13,349 nt of DNA from Prevotella sp. (GCA_022511055.1 JAFLSH010000049.1:1-13349); one strand, 5' to 3'; positions 7,144 to 13,296 are shown, counted from the stretch's first letter. Made by a program: numbers and translations. The notes: generated by a model not told the origin, from the letters alone.

Positions 7144-7467
7144 CAAATTTAGAGAAAATTTTTGTTTGTAAAGTTTATATTTTAAATTTTATATATTTAA
7201 ATATTTAAACTCATAAAGCCGCCTGTTTTATTATATAGTTATAAATGTAAATTTACAGAAACAAAGATTTACAAAGATTCTTTTTAACAAAATACGAAAA
7301 CTAACTGGCTATAAATCTGATATTTATTACAAATAACCCTGTTTTTATTCATTTATACACTTTTATCAGAGAAAAGTAGGGGTAAATAAGCATTATATCT
7401 TTAATCATATTCACTAAATAACAGATTTTCATATATTTACATACTATAATTATTAAAAGAATAAATA

Positions 7468-7607
7468 TGTATTTATAAATTAAAATCTTTAAATTTACAT
7501 ATTAAATCATGTATTTCAATCTCTAAATATCAATCAAAACTGAATTAATTTGTATTTATAAATTGAAATGTATTTATAAAATCAAATCAGTTTAGTATTT
7601 ATAATTC
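7468..7607. repeat. Array of GTATTTATA-containing imperfect repeats
   Basis: GTATTTATA occurs four times (7469, 7552, 7570, 7594 for the shared core), and a degenerate copy, TGTATTTCAAT, lies at 7510. The first three copies extend to about 19 bp as TGTATTTATAAA(A/T)T(N)AAAT. Two contain the 10-bp palindrome ATTTATAAAT (7471-7480, 7554-7563). Copies at 7551, 7569 and 7594 are 18 and 25 bp apart. They could be protein-binding sites; simple AT-richness is the competing explanation. Confidence 0.5.
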
Positions 7608-7745
7608 ACAAAATGAAATCTTAAATAACGTGAAAGCTAAATTTGATGACTTGAAAACGACAGAAAATCGGCATTTTTTGAGAATTCTGAATGACAGGCC
7701 GAAACGCCAAAAATACGCGAGTTTTGAGGGGGTAAAGAAAGGGCA

Positions 7746-7769
7746 AAATGCCTGATTTTACAGGCATTT
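7746..7769. other. Perfect 9-bp hairpin downstream of the holA terminator
   Basis: AAATGCCTG (7746-7754) and CAGGCATTT (7761-7769) are exact reverse complements with a 6-nt loop. Read on the minus strand the stem runs into TTTTGCCC, so it could serve as a second, weaker terminator for holA. Confidence 0.5.
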
Positions 7770-7775
7770 AAGCCT

Positions 7776-7801
7776 AAAAAAAGCACTCCTTCGGAATGCT
7801 T
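7776..7801 (-). terminator. Intrinsic terminator of holA
   Basis: Read on the minus strand, an 8-pair stem with one mismatch (AAGCA-x-TCC / GGA-x-TGCTT, loop GAA) runs directly into a T tract at 7776-7782. It sits about 35 bp beyond the holA stop. Flanking CCTAAAA / TTTTAGG (7773-7779, 7803-7809) can extend the stem. Confidence 0.75.
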
Positions 7802-7836
7802 ATTTTAGGATTTTCTGGCTCGAAAAAAGGGATTTT

Positions 7837-8865
7837 TTAGTGCAAAATATAAAAAATCAGCTCCTTCATCAGCTCCCCCGGAGGGGTATTTGGGTTATCC
7901 AGACCTTTACTTTTGGCATCAATTTCCCTTATCTTGGAAATAATCTGCATCACTTTCATTCCTGTGTAATTTCTCATGCCAATCATATAGTCTTTTGCGG
8001 CCCATGGCGTTCTCAGTTCCAGCCATTCTGCCACCCCTTCCTGGCTCTGTTTTTTGGGAGCATAGTAGGCAATCATCAGATTCTGGAAGAAATTAAATAG
8101 CATTGGGAGAAACGAGTAGATGCTTCCCGCTTTCGGATTTTCGTCAAAATATTTGATTATCTGATTGGCCTTGAAAACATTCCTGTTGATAATGGCATCT
8201 CGCAGTTCAAAACCATTAAAATCCTTGCTTACCCCTATCTGGTCTTCAACCACCTGAGGGGTCACCCGCCTATCCGTTTCCGGCAGCGACAGAATCACCT
8301 TATCCATCTCGCTGGTCAGTCTGCTAAGGTCAGCCCCTATCGAGTCGGCAATCAGCTGTGTCGATTTCGGGTCAATACCCACGTTCCGCTGCCGCAGATA
8401 ACTTTCTATGAATGCCGGAAGCTCACGTTCCCGCAGCTTCTTGCTCTCAAACAGCACCCCCGCCTCGCGAATACTCTTCACATATTCGCGCTTGCGGCCA
8501 TCAATGGTTCCGTTCTTGTGGCACATGACCAGTATGGTCGACTTCATGGGCGACTTGAAATACTTCTCCAAGGCATCTGTCGACCTGATAGCCTGCGCTT
8601 CCTTGACTATCAGCACCTGATATTCCGCCATCATGGGATAGCGGCGGGCCGCATCGGCCACCTGCGAAGCCGTAACATCACTGCCAAACATGACAGTCTG
8701 ATTAAAATCGCGCTCTTCTGGCTGCAGTACGTTGTCTGCTATCCAGTCGCTGATTTTGTCGATATAATACGACTCTTCGCCCATCAGATAGTAGACAGGC
8801 CGGAATTTCCGTGCCTGCAAATCCTGCATTATGCCCTCGTAAGTCACAATTTTAGTATCTGCCAT
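7837..8865 (-). CDS. holA: DNA polymerase III, delta subunit
   Basis: This 342-residue protein is the clamp-loader subunit that opens the sliding-clamp ring so it can be placed on DNA during replication. The N-terminal domain holds the degenerate P-loop region of the family (YYLMGEESYYIDKI, about 25-39) and the middle the AAA+-like fold (TILVMCHKNGTIDGRK). The C-terminal helical collar domain (about 210-342) includes IGVSKDFNGFELRDAI and ends MKELIFYILH. Length fits the usual 330-350. The start MADTKIVTYEGI at 8865 is 47 nt below a -7 box on the minus strand. It diverges from the HsdR-N-like gene through a shared short promoter region and has its own terminator. Confidence 0.93.
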   Translation of the reverse strand: MADTKIVTYEGIMQDLQARKFRPVYYLMGEESYYIDKISDWIADNVLQPEERDFNQTVMFGSDVTASQVADAARRYPMMAEYQVLIVKEAQAIRSTDALEKYFKSPMKSTILVMCHKNGTIDGRKREYVKSIREAGVLFESKKLRERELPAFIESYLRQRNVGIDPKSTQLIADSIGADLSRLTSEMDKVILSLPETDRRVTPQVVEDQIGVSKDFNGFELRDAIINRNVFKANQIIKYFDENPKAGSIYSFLPMLFNFFQNLMIAYYAPKKQSQEGVAEWLELRTPWAAKDYMIGMRNYTGMKVMQIISKIREIDAKSKGLDNPNTPPGELMKELIFYILH

Positions 8866-8888
8866 GGCGATATTTCAATTTATTTTTG

Positions 8889-8896
8889 TACTTTTG
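8889..8896 (+). promoter_or_regulatory. -7 box of the HsdR-N-like gene
   Basis: TACTTTTG fits TAnnTTTG and would start transcription near 8902, giving a leader of about 24 nt to the ATG at 8926. No TTG lies at the expected -33 position, which would fall on the holA start codon, so the promoter may be weak or activator-dependent. It faces the holA -7 box across the palindrome 8899-8910. Confidence 0.45.
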
Positions 8897-8898
8897 TC

Positions 8899-8910
8899 AT
8901 CGAATTCGAT
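8899..8910. repeat. Perfect 12-bp palindrome between two facing promoters
   Basis: ATCGAATTCGAT is self-complementary and centred at 8904.5. The flanking -7 boxes (8889-8896 plus, 8913-8920 minus) are equidistant, so the whole 32 bp has imperfect dyad symmetry. Both predicted transcription starts fall inside it. A dimeric repressor site is a reasonable inference. Confidence 0.5.
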
Positions 8911-8912
8911 TG

Positions 8913-8920
8913 CAAAGATA
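8913..8920 (-). promoter_or_regulatory. -7 box of holA
   Basis: A perfect TATCTTTG on the minus strand puts the holA start near 8907, with a leader of about 40 nt. There is no clear TTG at the expected -33 position, which would lie inside the first codons of the HsdR-N-like gene. Confidence 0.6.
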
Positions 8921-8925
8921 ATAAA

Positions 8926-9375
8926 ATGTATCGATTAAACCTACCTACTTTCGAAATAAAAATCACAGACAAGGACGGAAAATCCCAGATTTTCGATTTT
9001 CTGCGCCGAAAATACGTGGCCCTGACCCCTGAGGAATGGGTGCGCCAGCACTTTGTTCACTATCTTGTTGAGCAGAAGCACTACCCCAAGGCGCTGCTCG
9101 GCAACGAGATTGAGCTGCGCCTTGGCCAGAAGCGGCTGCGCTGCGACACGCTGCTCTACACCAGGGAGATGAAGCCGCGGATGATTATTGAATACAAGGC
9201 CCCCACCATACAACTTCAGCAGAAGACTTTCGACCAGATTTCTGTCTACAATCTTCTGCTGAAGGTGGATTATCTCGTTATATCCAACGGCCTGCACCAC
9301 TACTGCTGCAAGATGGATTACGAGCAGCAAAAATATTTATTCTTGCAAGAGGTGCCAGACTACGAAAATCTCTGA
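8926..9375 (+). CDS. Stand-alone HsdR N-terminal-like (PD-(D/E)XK nuclease fold) protein
   Basis: A 149-residue protein made of a single domain resembling the N-terminal nuclease part of type I restriction HsdR subunits. Nuclease-like residues appear in order: Glu61 (GNEIEL), Asp74 (RCDTLLY), Glu89-Tyr90-Lys91 (IIEYKAP), and a QxxxY motif at Gln104-Tyr108 (QISVY). These match motifs I, II and III of RecB/HsdR-type nucleases, so the active site looks intact. No helicase, specificity or methylase genes are nearby, so it is not a restriction system. The ATG at 8926 is preferred because the frame upstream lies inside holA antisense. I recall relatives beside holA in other Bacteroidota, which hints at a housekeeping DNA role; none is known to me. 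It converges with the zinc-ribbon gene, 6 bp apart, with only a weak hairpin (9384-9401) as possible terminator. Confidence 0.85.
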   Translation: MYRLNLPTFEIKITDKDGKSQIFDFLRRKYVALTPEEWVRQHFVHYLVEQKHYPKALLGNEIELRLGQKRLRCDTLLYTREMKPRMIIEYKAPTIQLQQKTFDQISVYNLLLKVDYLVISNGLHHYCCKMDYEQQKYLFLQEVPDYENL

Positions 9376-9381
9376 CATTTT

Positions 9382-10245
9382 CTATGCCATGTCATTGGCA
9401 TCTGTCACCTTTTTCGATGCGGCACTCGACGTTGCCTTGCGTATGGCGCGCTTGCGTGTCTTCTTCTCGGCCGGTGCGCCCGTTGCTGCATCGATTTTCA
9501 CGCCTGCCAGTTCCGGGTCAATCATGATGCGGCCGCAATACTCGCAGACAATGATTTTCTTGTGCATTCTGATGTCAAGCTGGCGCTGTGGCGGAATCTT
9601 GTTGAAGCAGCCGCCGCAGGCATCGCGCTGCACGTAGACCACGCCCAGACCGTTGCGCACGTTCTTGCGAATGCGCTTGAACGAAGCCAGCAGTCTCGGC
9701 TCTATCTTTGCCTCCAGCTCCTTGACCTTCTCCTTCAGCTTCTCTTCCTCGGCACGTGTCTCTGCCATAATCTCATCCAGCTCGCCCTTCTTGATTTCCA
9801 GGTCACTCTCCCGTTCCTTGATGGTTTCCTTGTTGGCTTCCAGCTCGCTGCTCTTGTCGGCGATTCTGGCCTGGGCATCGCGGATTTTCTTGTTACACAA
9901 CTCTATCTCCAGTGTCTGGAACTCGATTTCCTTCGACAGTGTGTCATACTCGCGGTTGTTCCGCACCTCTTCGAGCTGTGCCTTGTAGCGAGCCACGCTG
10001 CTTTCCGCATCGGCTATCTCGCCTTTCTTCTGCACAACAGCCTGCTGGAACTCGTTTATCTCGTTCTGAATGCGCTGAACGCGCGTGTTCAGACCCTCAA
10101 TCTCGTCTTCCAGGTCATCTACTTCCTGAGGCAGCTCGCCTCTCAACGTGCGCTTCTCGTCTATGCCAGACAGCGCCGCCTGCAACTGGTAGAGCGCCTT
10201 CAGCTTCTCTTCCACCGACAGGTCTGTCAAATCTTTCTTTGCCAT
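9382..10245 (-). CDS. Coiled-coil protein with C4 zinc ribbon
   Basis: A 287-residue cytosolic protein of the C4-type zinc-ribbon family (formerly DUF164). Residues 10-185 are an almost unbroken heptad-rich coiled coil full of Glu, Lys, Leu and Ala. A zinc ribbon follows with Cys210 and Cys213 (CGGC) and Cys234 and Cys237 (CEYC), then a basic Ala/Lys tail (KKTRKRAIRKATSSAASKK) that could contact nucleic acid. Relatives have been linked loosely to RNA or DNA metabolism; I know of no proven reaction. The start is 58 nt below the NIF3-like gene on the same strand with no promoter between, so they are probably an operon, a pairing I also recall in other Bacteroidota and Firmicutes. It converges on the HsdR-N-like gene 6 bp away. 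Confidence 0.9.
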   Translation of the reverse strand: MAKKDLTDLSVEEKLKALYQLQAALSGIDEKRTLRGELPQEVDDLEDEIEGLNTRVQRIQNEINEFQQAVVQKKGEIADAESSVARYKAQLEEVRNNREYDTLSKEIEFQTLEIELCNKKIRDAQARIADKSSELEANKETIKERESDLEIKKGELDEIMAETRAEEEKLKEKVKELEAKIEPRLLASFKRIRKNVRNGLGVVYVQRDACGGCFNKIPPQRQLDIRMHKKIIVCEYCGRIMIDPELAGVKIDAATGAPAEKKTRKRAIRKATSSAASKKVTDANDMA

Positions 10246-10303
10246 AATCTCTTGGTTTTTATTTACGTTACTATGTTTATTCGGTTTCTGCTCTTTTCCA
10301 TGC

Positions 10304-11107
10304 TCACAGATAGCAGATGGGGTTCGTGCAGGTCTCGGCTATCTCGGTCCGCACTTCCGGGCATGCGCGCCCGATAATGTCGCGGAACACTTCGGCCGTG
10401 AACTGCTCACTCTGATAGTGGCCTATCACACAAATCTGCACTTTCTGCTCATGGCCGAAGTACTGGTGATAGTGCATCTCGCCTGTGATGAACGCATCTG
10501 CACCCGCCGCTATGGCCTCATCTAACAGGAAATCCCCTGCCCCACCGCAGACGGCTACCCGCCGGATGGGGCGCTTCAGCAGCTCGTTGCAGTGGGCGCA
10601 TGCCACACCAAACGTTTCCTTCACCTGCTGCACGAAGCGGTGCGCCTCCATGGCTTCCGGCAGCTCGCCTATCACGCCGCTGCCGCCTGCCACCGTGGTG
10701 CCATCAGGAGCCTGTGCGCTCTTCTGCTGCCCCATGAAGCCAGTGTTCACCAGCCCCAGCTTCTCGGCCATCTTGAAGTTCACGCCGCCTGCCGCATTGT
10801 CCATGTTCGTGTGCATCGACACCACGCAGACCCCTTTCTGTATGGCCTTTGTCACCGTGCGCTGCACATCTGTCAGGTCAGAAATGGTCTTCAGCCCGCG
10901 GAACAACAGCGGATGGTGGCTCACCACCAGGTTACAGCCCCGGCTGACGGCCTCATCAACAATGCGCTCCGTAACATCCAGACACAACAATGCCCCTGAA
11001 ACCTCCGCCTCTGTCAATCCAACTTGCAAGCCAGCATTATCCCAGCTTTCTTGCAGTGGCAGGGGCGCGAACTGTTCAAGGGCGTTCAACACTTCCTTTA
11101 TTTTCAC
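10304..11107 (-). CDS. NIF3-like dinuclear metal centre protein (YbgI family)
   Basis: This 267-residue protein belongs to the NIF3/YbgI family, toroidal hexamers with a two-metal site; some are annotated GTP cyclohydrolase 1 type 2, but the true reaction is uncertain. Metal ligands expected from E. coli YbgI are present: His64 and His65 (VVSHHPLLF), Asp103 (HTNMD), His230 and Glu234 (IGHYQSEQ). It is the short form, without the PII-like insert of the 360-residue relatives. The start is taken as GTG at 11105-11107 (MKIKEVLNAL, matching family N-termini). The frame is open to a TTG at 11132-11134, but that TTG is part of the -7 box TAACTTTG and cannot be in the transcript. It heads an operon with the zinc-ribbon gene. 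Confidence 0.92.
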   Translation of the reverse strand: MKIKEVLNALEQFAPLPLQESWDNAGLQVGLTEAEVSGALLCLDVTERIVDEAVSRGCNLVVSHHPLLFRGLKTISDLTDVQRTVTKAIQKGVCVVSMHTNMDNAAGGVNFKMAEKLGLVNTGFMGQQKSAQAPDGTTVAGGSGVIGELPEAMEAHRFVQQVKETFGVACAHCNELLKRPIRRVAVCGGAGDFLLDEAIAAGADAFITGEMHYHQYFGHEQKVQICVIGHYQSEQFTAEVFRDIIGRACPEVRTEIAETCTNPICYL

Positions 11108-11131
11108 GCTTCTGTACGTTTTTTGAAAGTG

Positions 11132-11139
11132 CAAAGTTA
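11132..11139 (-). promoter_or_regulatory. -7 box of the NIF3-zinc ribbon operon
   Basis: A perfect TAACTTTG on the minus strand, followed by CA, puts the transcription start near 11126 and a leader of about 19 nt before the GTG at 11107. No good -33 element is visible (nearest TTG 12 nt away). It decides the start codon of the NIF3-like gene. Confidence 0.65.
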
Positions 11140-11171
11140 CTACTTTTTTCCCAACTATCCCCTACCCGCCT

Positions 11172-11204
11172 CCGCTGTTTTTGCTTTTTTAACTAAAACG
11201 GCGG
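11172..11204. repeat. Imperfect inverted repeat in the NIF3/ybjQ divergent region
   Basis: CCGCTGTTTT (11172-11181) and AAAACGGCGG (11195-11204) pair over 10 bp with one G-T, enclosing a 13-nt T-rich loop. There is no T tract beyond it on either strand, so it is not a normal terminator. It lies between two divergent promoters and could be an operator or a chance structure. Confidence 0.35.
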
Positions 11205-11279
11205 CTATTCAGAAAAACAAGCTGTGAACTTTTGCAAACTCCTGCCAACTGGAATCCAAACAAATGCGAACAGATTTGC

Positions 11280-11310
11280 TTGGTGAGTTCAGAAAATATA
11301 TGTATCTTTG
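11280..11310 (+). promoter_or_regulatory. Promoter of the YbjQ-flavoprotein operon
   Basis: A perfect -7 box TATCTTTG (11303-11310), followed by CAGCC, has a TTG -33 box at 11280-11282 with a 20-nt spacer. The leader to the ATG at 11357 is about 40 nt. Confidence 0.8.
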
Positions 11311-11356
11311 CAGCCAGAATCAAAACCCAAATAACCACTAAAACCGTTCAACAACT

Positions 11357-11674
11357 ATGATTTTAAGCACAACACCAACCATCGACGGACACCCCATACG
11401 CGAATACAAGGGCGTAGTCACTGGCGAGACCATCATTGGCGCCAACTTTGTGAAAGACTTCTTTGCCGGCATACGCGACGTTGTGGGCGGCCGTTCCGGC
11501 AGCTACGAGAAAGTGCTGCGCGAGGCCAAGGACACCTCGATGAAGGAAATGGAAAACCGCGCCAAGGAGCTGGGTGCCAATGCCATAGTCGGCATTGACA
11601 TCGACTACGAGACCATCGGCCAAACAAGCTCCATGCTGATGGTGGCCACCAGCGGTACGGCCGTTGTCATTTAG
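11357..11674 (+). CDS. YbjQ/UPF0145-family small protein
   Basis: A 105-residue cytosolic protein of the YbjQ (UPF0145) family, sometimes labelled heavy-metal-binding although no metal-binding Cys or His motif is visible here: the protein has no Cys and only one His. The sequence covers the whole family domain: an N-terminal strand (MILSTTPTIDGHPIREYKGVVTGETIIGAN shortened here to its ends), a helix with RDVVGGRSGSYEKVLREAKD, and the characteristic AKELGANAIVGIDIDYE followed by the terminal strands MLMVATSGTAVVI. YbjQ proteins form ring-like pentamers; the function is unknown. It leads a two-gene operon: the flavoprotein ATG is 7 nt after its stop. Confidence 0.9.
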   Translation: MILSTTPTIDGHPIREYKGVVTGETIIGANFVKDFFAGIRDVVGGRSGSYEKVLREAKDTSMKEMENRAKELGANAIVGIDIDYETIGQTSSMLMVATSGTAVVI

Positions 11675-11681
11675 TGCTGCC

Positions 11682-12869
11682 ATGAAGACTGCTATCGTTG
11701 GCGGCGGTGCTGCCGGATTCTTTCTGGCCATCAACCTGAAGGAGCTGGTGCCCGAGATGCAAGTCTGCATCTTCGAGCGCCACAGCAAGGTGTTGGCCAA
11801 GGTTGAGGTGAGCGGCGGCGGGCGGTGCAACTGCACCAACTCCTTTGCCCAGGTCCGCGACCTGTCAGCCGTCTACCCGCGCGGCCACCGGCTGATGAAG
11901 CGGCTGATGAAAGGCTTCAGCCAGCGCGATGCCTACGCATGGTTTGAGAGCCGCGGGGTGCGGCTGGTCACGCAGCCTGACGAGTGCGTGTTTCCCGCCT
12001 CGCAAGACTCCCACACCATCATCAACCTCTTTCTCTCCGAGGCGCGCCGCCTGGGCATCGAGGTGCGCACCGGCCACCCTGTCACATCGCTCGACAGCCT
12101 GGCCGACTACGATTTTGTAGCCGTTACGGTGGGCGGACAGCCCCGAGCCGACGGTCTGCGGTGGCTGGCCGACCGGGGGCACGAGACGATAGCGCCCGTG
12201 CCATCGCTGTTCACCTTTCGCATCAGCGACCCGCCCTTGCAGGCACTCATGGGAACGGTGGTTGAGCCTGCCACCGCCTTCATTCCCGGCACCAAGCTGC
12301 GCGCCGCGGGGCCGCTGCTCATCACCCACTGGGGCGTGAGCGGGCCGGCCATCCTGAAGCTATCCAGCTACGCCGCCCGCCTGCTGGCCGACCACGGCTA
12401 CCGCCTGCCGCTGGCCGTAAACTGGGTCAGCCGCAACGAAACAGAGGTCATGGACACCCTGCGCGCCCTGACCCGCCAACACCCGCAGAAGCTGCTGGCC
12501 AGCATCAGACCGTTCAGCCTGCCCACCCGTCTGTGGGGCTATCTGCTCGAGAAATGTCTGGGCGGCAGGGCACACTGCCCGTGGGGCAGCCTCAACCAGA
12601 AAGAGCTGAACAGGCTGACCAACCTGCTGACCAACGACACCTACCAGATAGCCGGCCGAGCCGCCTTCAAAGAGGAGTTTGTAACCTGCGGCGGAATCGC
12701 CCTCTCGGCGGTCAACCCGGCCACGTTAGAGAGCAACACCGTGCCGGGGCTTTACTTCGCGGGCGAGATTCTCGACATCGACGGCATCACCGGCGGCTTC
12801 AACTTCCAGGCAGCATGGACCACTGCCTACACCGTTGCCCAGGCTATTGCCCAGCGCGCAAGAAGGTGA
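11682..12869 (+). CDS. HI0933/YhiN-family FAD-dependent oxidoreductase
   Basis: This 395-residue flavoprotein belongs to the HI0933-like group, whose members carry FAD and an added middle domain; substrate unknown. The start MKTAIVGGGAAGFFLA (ATG at 11682) places the Rossmann GGGAAG at residues 7-12, as expected; a TTG six codons upstream lies in the YbjQ gene. The family hallmark SGGGRCNCTN is at 44-53, with Cys49 and Cys51, and the C-terminal FAD-binding block GEILDIDGITGGFNFQAAWT starts at about 361. A substrate-side region with THWGVSGPAILKLS precedes the middle domain. No transmembrane segment is seen. It follows the YbjQ gene by 7 nt, so translation may be coupled. No hairpin terminator follows. 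Confidence 0.93.
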   Translation: MKTAIVGGGAAGFFLAINLKELVPEMQVCIFERHSKVLAKVEVSGGGRCNCTNSFAQVRDLSAVYPRGHRLMKRLMKGFSQRDAYAWFESRGVRLVTQPDECVFPASQDSHTIINLFLSEARRLGIEVRTGHPVTSLDSLADYDFVAVTVGGQPRADGLRWLADRGHETIAPVPSLFTFRISDPPLQALMGTVVEPATAFIPGTKLRAAGPLLITHWGVSGPAILKLSSYAARLLADHGYRLPLAVNWVSRNETEVMDTLRALTRQHPQKLLASIRPFSLPTRLWGYLLEKCLGGRAHCPWGSLNQKELNRLTNLLTNDTYQIAGRAAFKEEFVTCGGIALSAVNPATLESNTVPGLYFAGEILDIDGITGGFNFQAAWTTAYTVAQAIAQRARR

Positions 12870-12908
12870 AATTTCCATATATAGTAGTTATACAAACTTT
12901 TCACCCCA

Positions 12909-13169
12909 CACCCTCAACACCACCAACACCCAACGACAGACGGCTAACTCATTGTAAAACCCTCAATATCAGCACAATGCTGACCAAATGAGACGTAATC
13001 AAAACCATGAGACGAAATCAAAAGTCACCCCACCTTCCTCACGCCCAAATCCGACCGCAGGGTGTGGCGTAGGTGTAGGGTAGTTTTTCGCCATGCACCC
13101 AAAACAGACACAAAGAGCCATTGAAAATCAACCACTTACAAACACGGGGTGTCGGGGGTGTTGAGGGTG
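12909..13169. repeat. Long-range inverted repeat, 23-bp arms, with a third partial copy
   Basis: The left arm (12909-12931) begins CACCCTCAACACC; the right arm (13147-13169) is its reverse complement at 21 of 23 positions. They are about 215 bp apart. A related G-rich copy (GGGTGTGG ... GGTGTAGGGT) lies at 13060-13081 in the same orientation as the right arm, and a looser C-rich copy at 13026-13046. Confidence 0.7.
12988..13025. repeat. Tandem 19-bp repeat
   Basis: Two adjacent units start ATGAGACG(T/A)AATCAAAA: 12988-13006 and 13007-13025. They agree at 16 of 19 positions. The hairpin TCAGCA-CAA-TGCTGA lies immediately before (12969-12983). Confidence 0.75.
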
Positions 13170-13197
13170 CAGTCAAAAAAATCTTTACCCTACTATT

Positions 13198-13217
13198 TAT
13201 GCGCGCATACGCGCGCG
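13198..13217. other. Perfect 20-bp alternating purine-pyrimidine tract
   Basis: The sequence from 13198 to 13217 alternates pyrimidine and purine without a break and is mostly GC steps. It contains the 12-bp palindrome TATGCGCGCATA (13198-13209) followed by CGCGCGCG. Such tracts favour Z-DNA or cruciform extrusion under negative supercoiling. Confidence 0.8.
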
Positions 13218-13239
13218 AGAAATTCTTCGGATTTCTCGC
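13215..13239 (+). other. Stable RNA-type hairpin with a cUUCGg tetraloop
   Basis: GCGAGAAAT (13215-13223) pairs perfectly with ATTTCTCGC (13231-13239). Inside the loop C25-TTCG-G30 (13225-13230) forms the extra-stable UUCG tetraloop with a single bulged T at 13224. There is no T tract, so it is not a terminator. The UUCG loop implies function as RNA on the plus strand. Confidence 0.65.
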
Positions 13240-13240
13240 A

Positions 13241-13296
13241 GGAGTTAAGGATTTTTTACAGGAGTTAAAGAAGTTAAGGGAGTTAAAGGAGTTAAG
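13241..13296. repeat. 9-bp GGAGTTAAR repeats
   Basis: Four units are strictly tandem (13261-13296: GGAGTTAAA, GAAGTTAAG, GGAGTTAAA, GGAGTTAAG) and a fifth, GGAGTTAAG, stands at 13241-13249. They follow directly after the UUCG hairpin. I have a faint memory of similar GGAGTTAR arrays in Bacteroides and Prevotella intergenic DNA, not checked here. Confidence 0.8.

Larger units (their letters stand above)
7147..7836. other. Gene-free AT-rich region of about 690 bp between the regulator and holA
   Basis: I find no convincing gene on either strand. From 7147 to about 7620 the DNA is roughly four-fifths A/T by eye, with runs such as TTTAAATATTTAAA, a long imperfect inverted repeat (7173-7210), a tandem ACAAAGATT pair (7261-7280) and the GTATTTATA array (7468-7607). 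From about 7627 the composition becomes more balanced and includes a hairpin (7746-7769), a 48-codon minus-strand frame of doubtful coding value (7610-7756 or so) and the holA terminator (7776-7801). One -7-like string, TAAATTTG at 7638-7645 (plus), lacks a -33 box. Confidence 0.7.

Noticed and set aside
7147..7620. AT-rich gap as a replication origin
   Set aside because: Only one near match to a DnaA box (TTATACACT at 7353-7361) and no cluster of boxes or origin genes nearby.
8926..9375. Type I restriction-modification system
   Set aside because: Only a single HsdR-N-like domain is present; no helicase, hsdM or hsdS in the window.
9384..9401. Terminator between the convergent HsdR-N-like and zinc-ribbon genes
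   Set aside because: The ATGCCA / TGGCAT stem is only 6 bp and no T tract follows directly on either strand; at best a weak pause site.
9562..10377. Plus-strand frame of 271 codons opposite the zinc-ribbon gene
   Set aside because: The Leu-rich translation is the mirror of the Glu/Lys coiled coil; no start context or family match.
13146..13169. G-quadruplex in the G-rich repeat arm
   Set aside because: Only three G runs of at least three in reach; the usual four-run pattern is not met.
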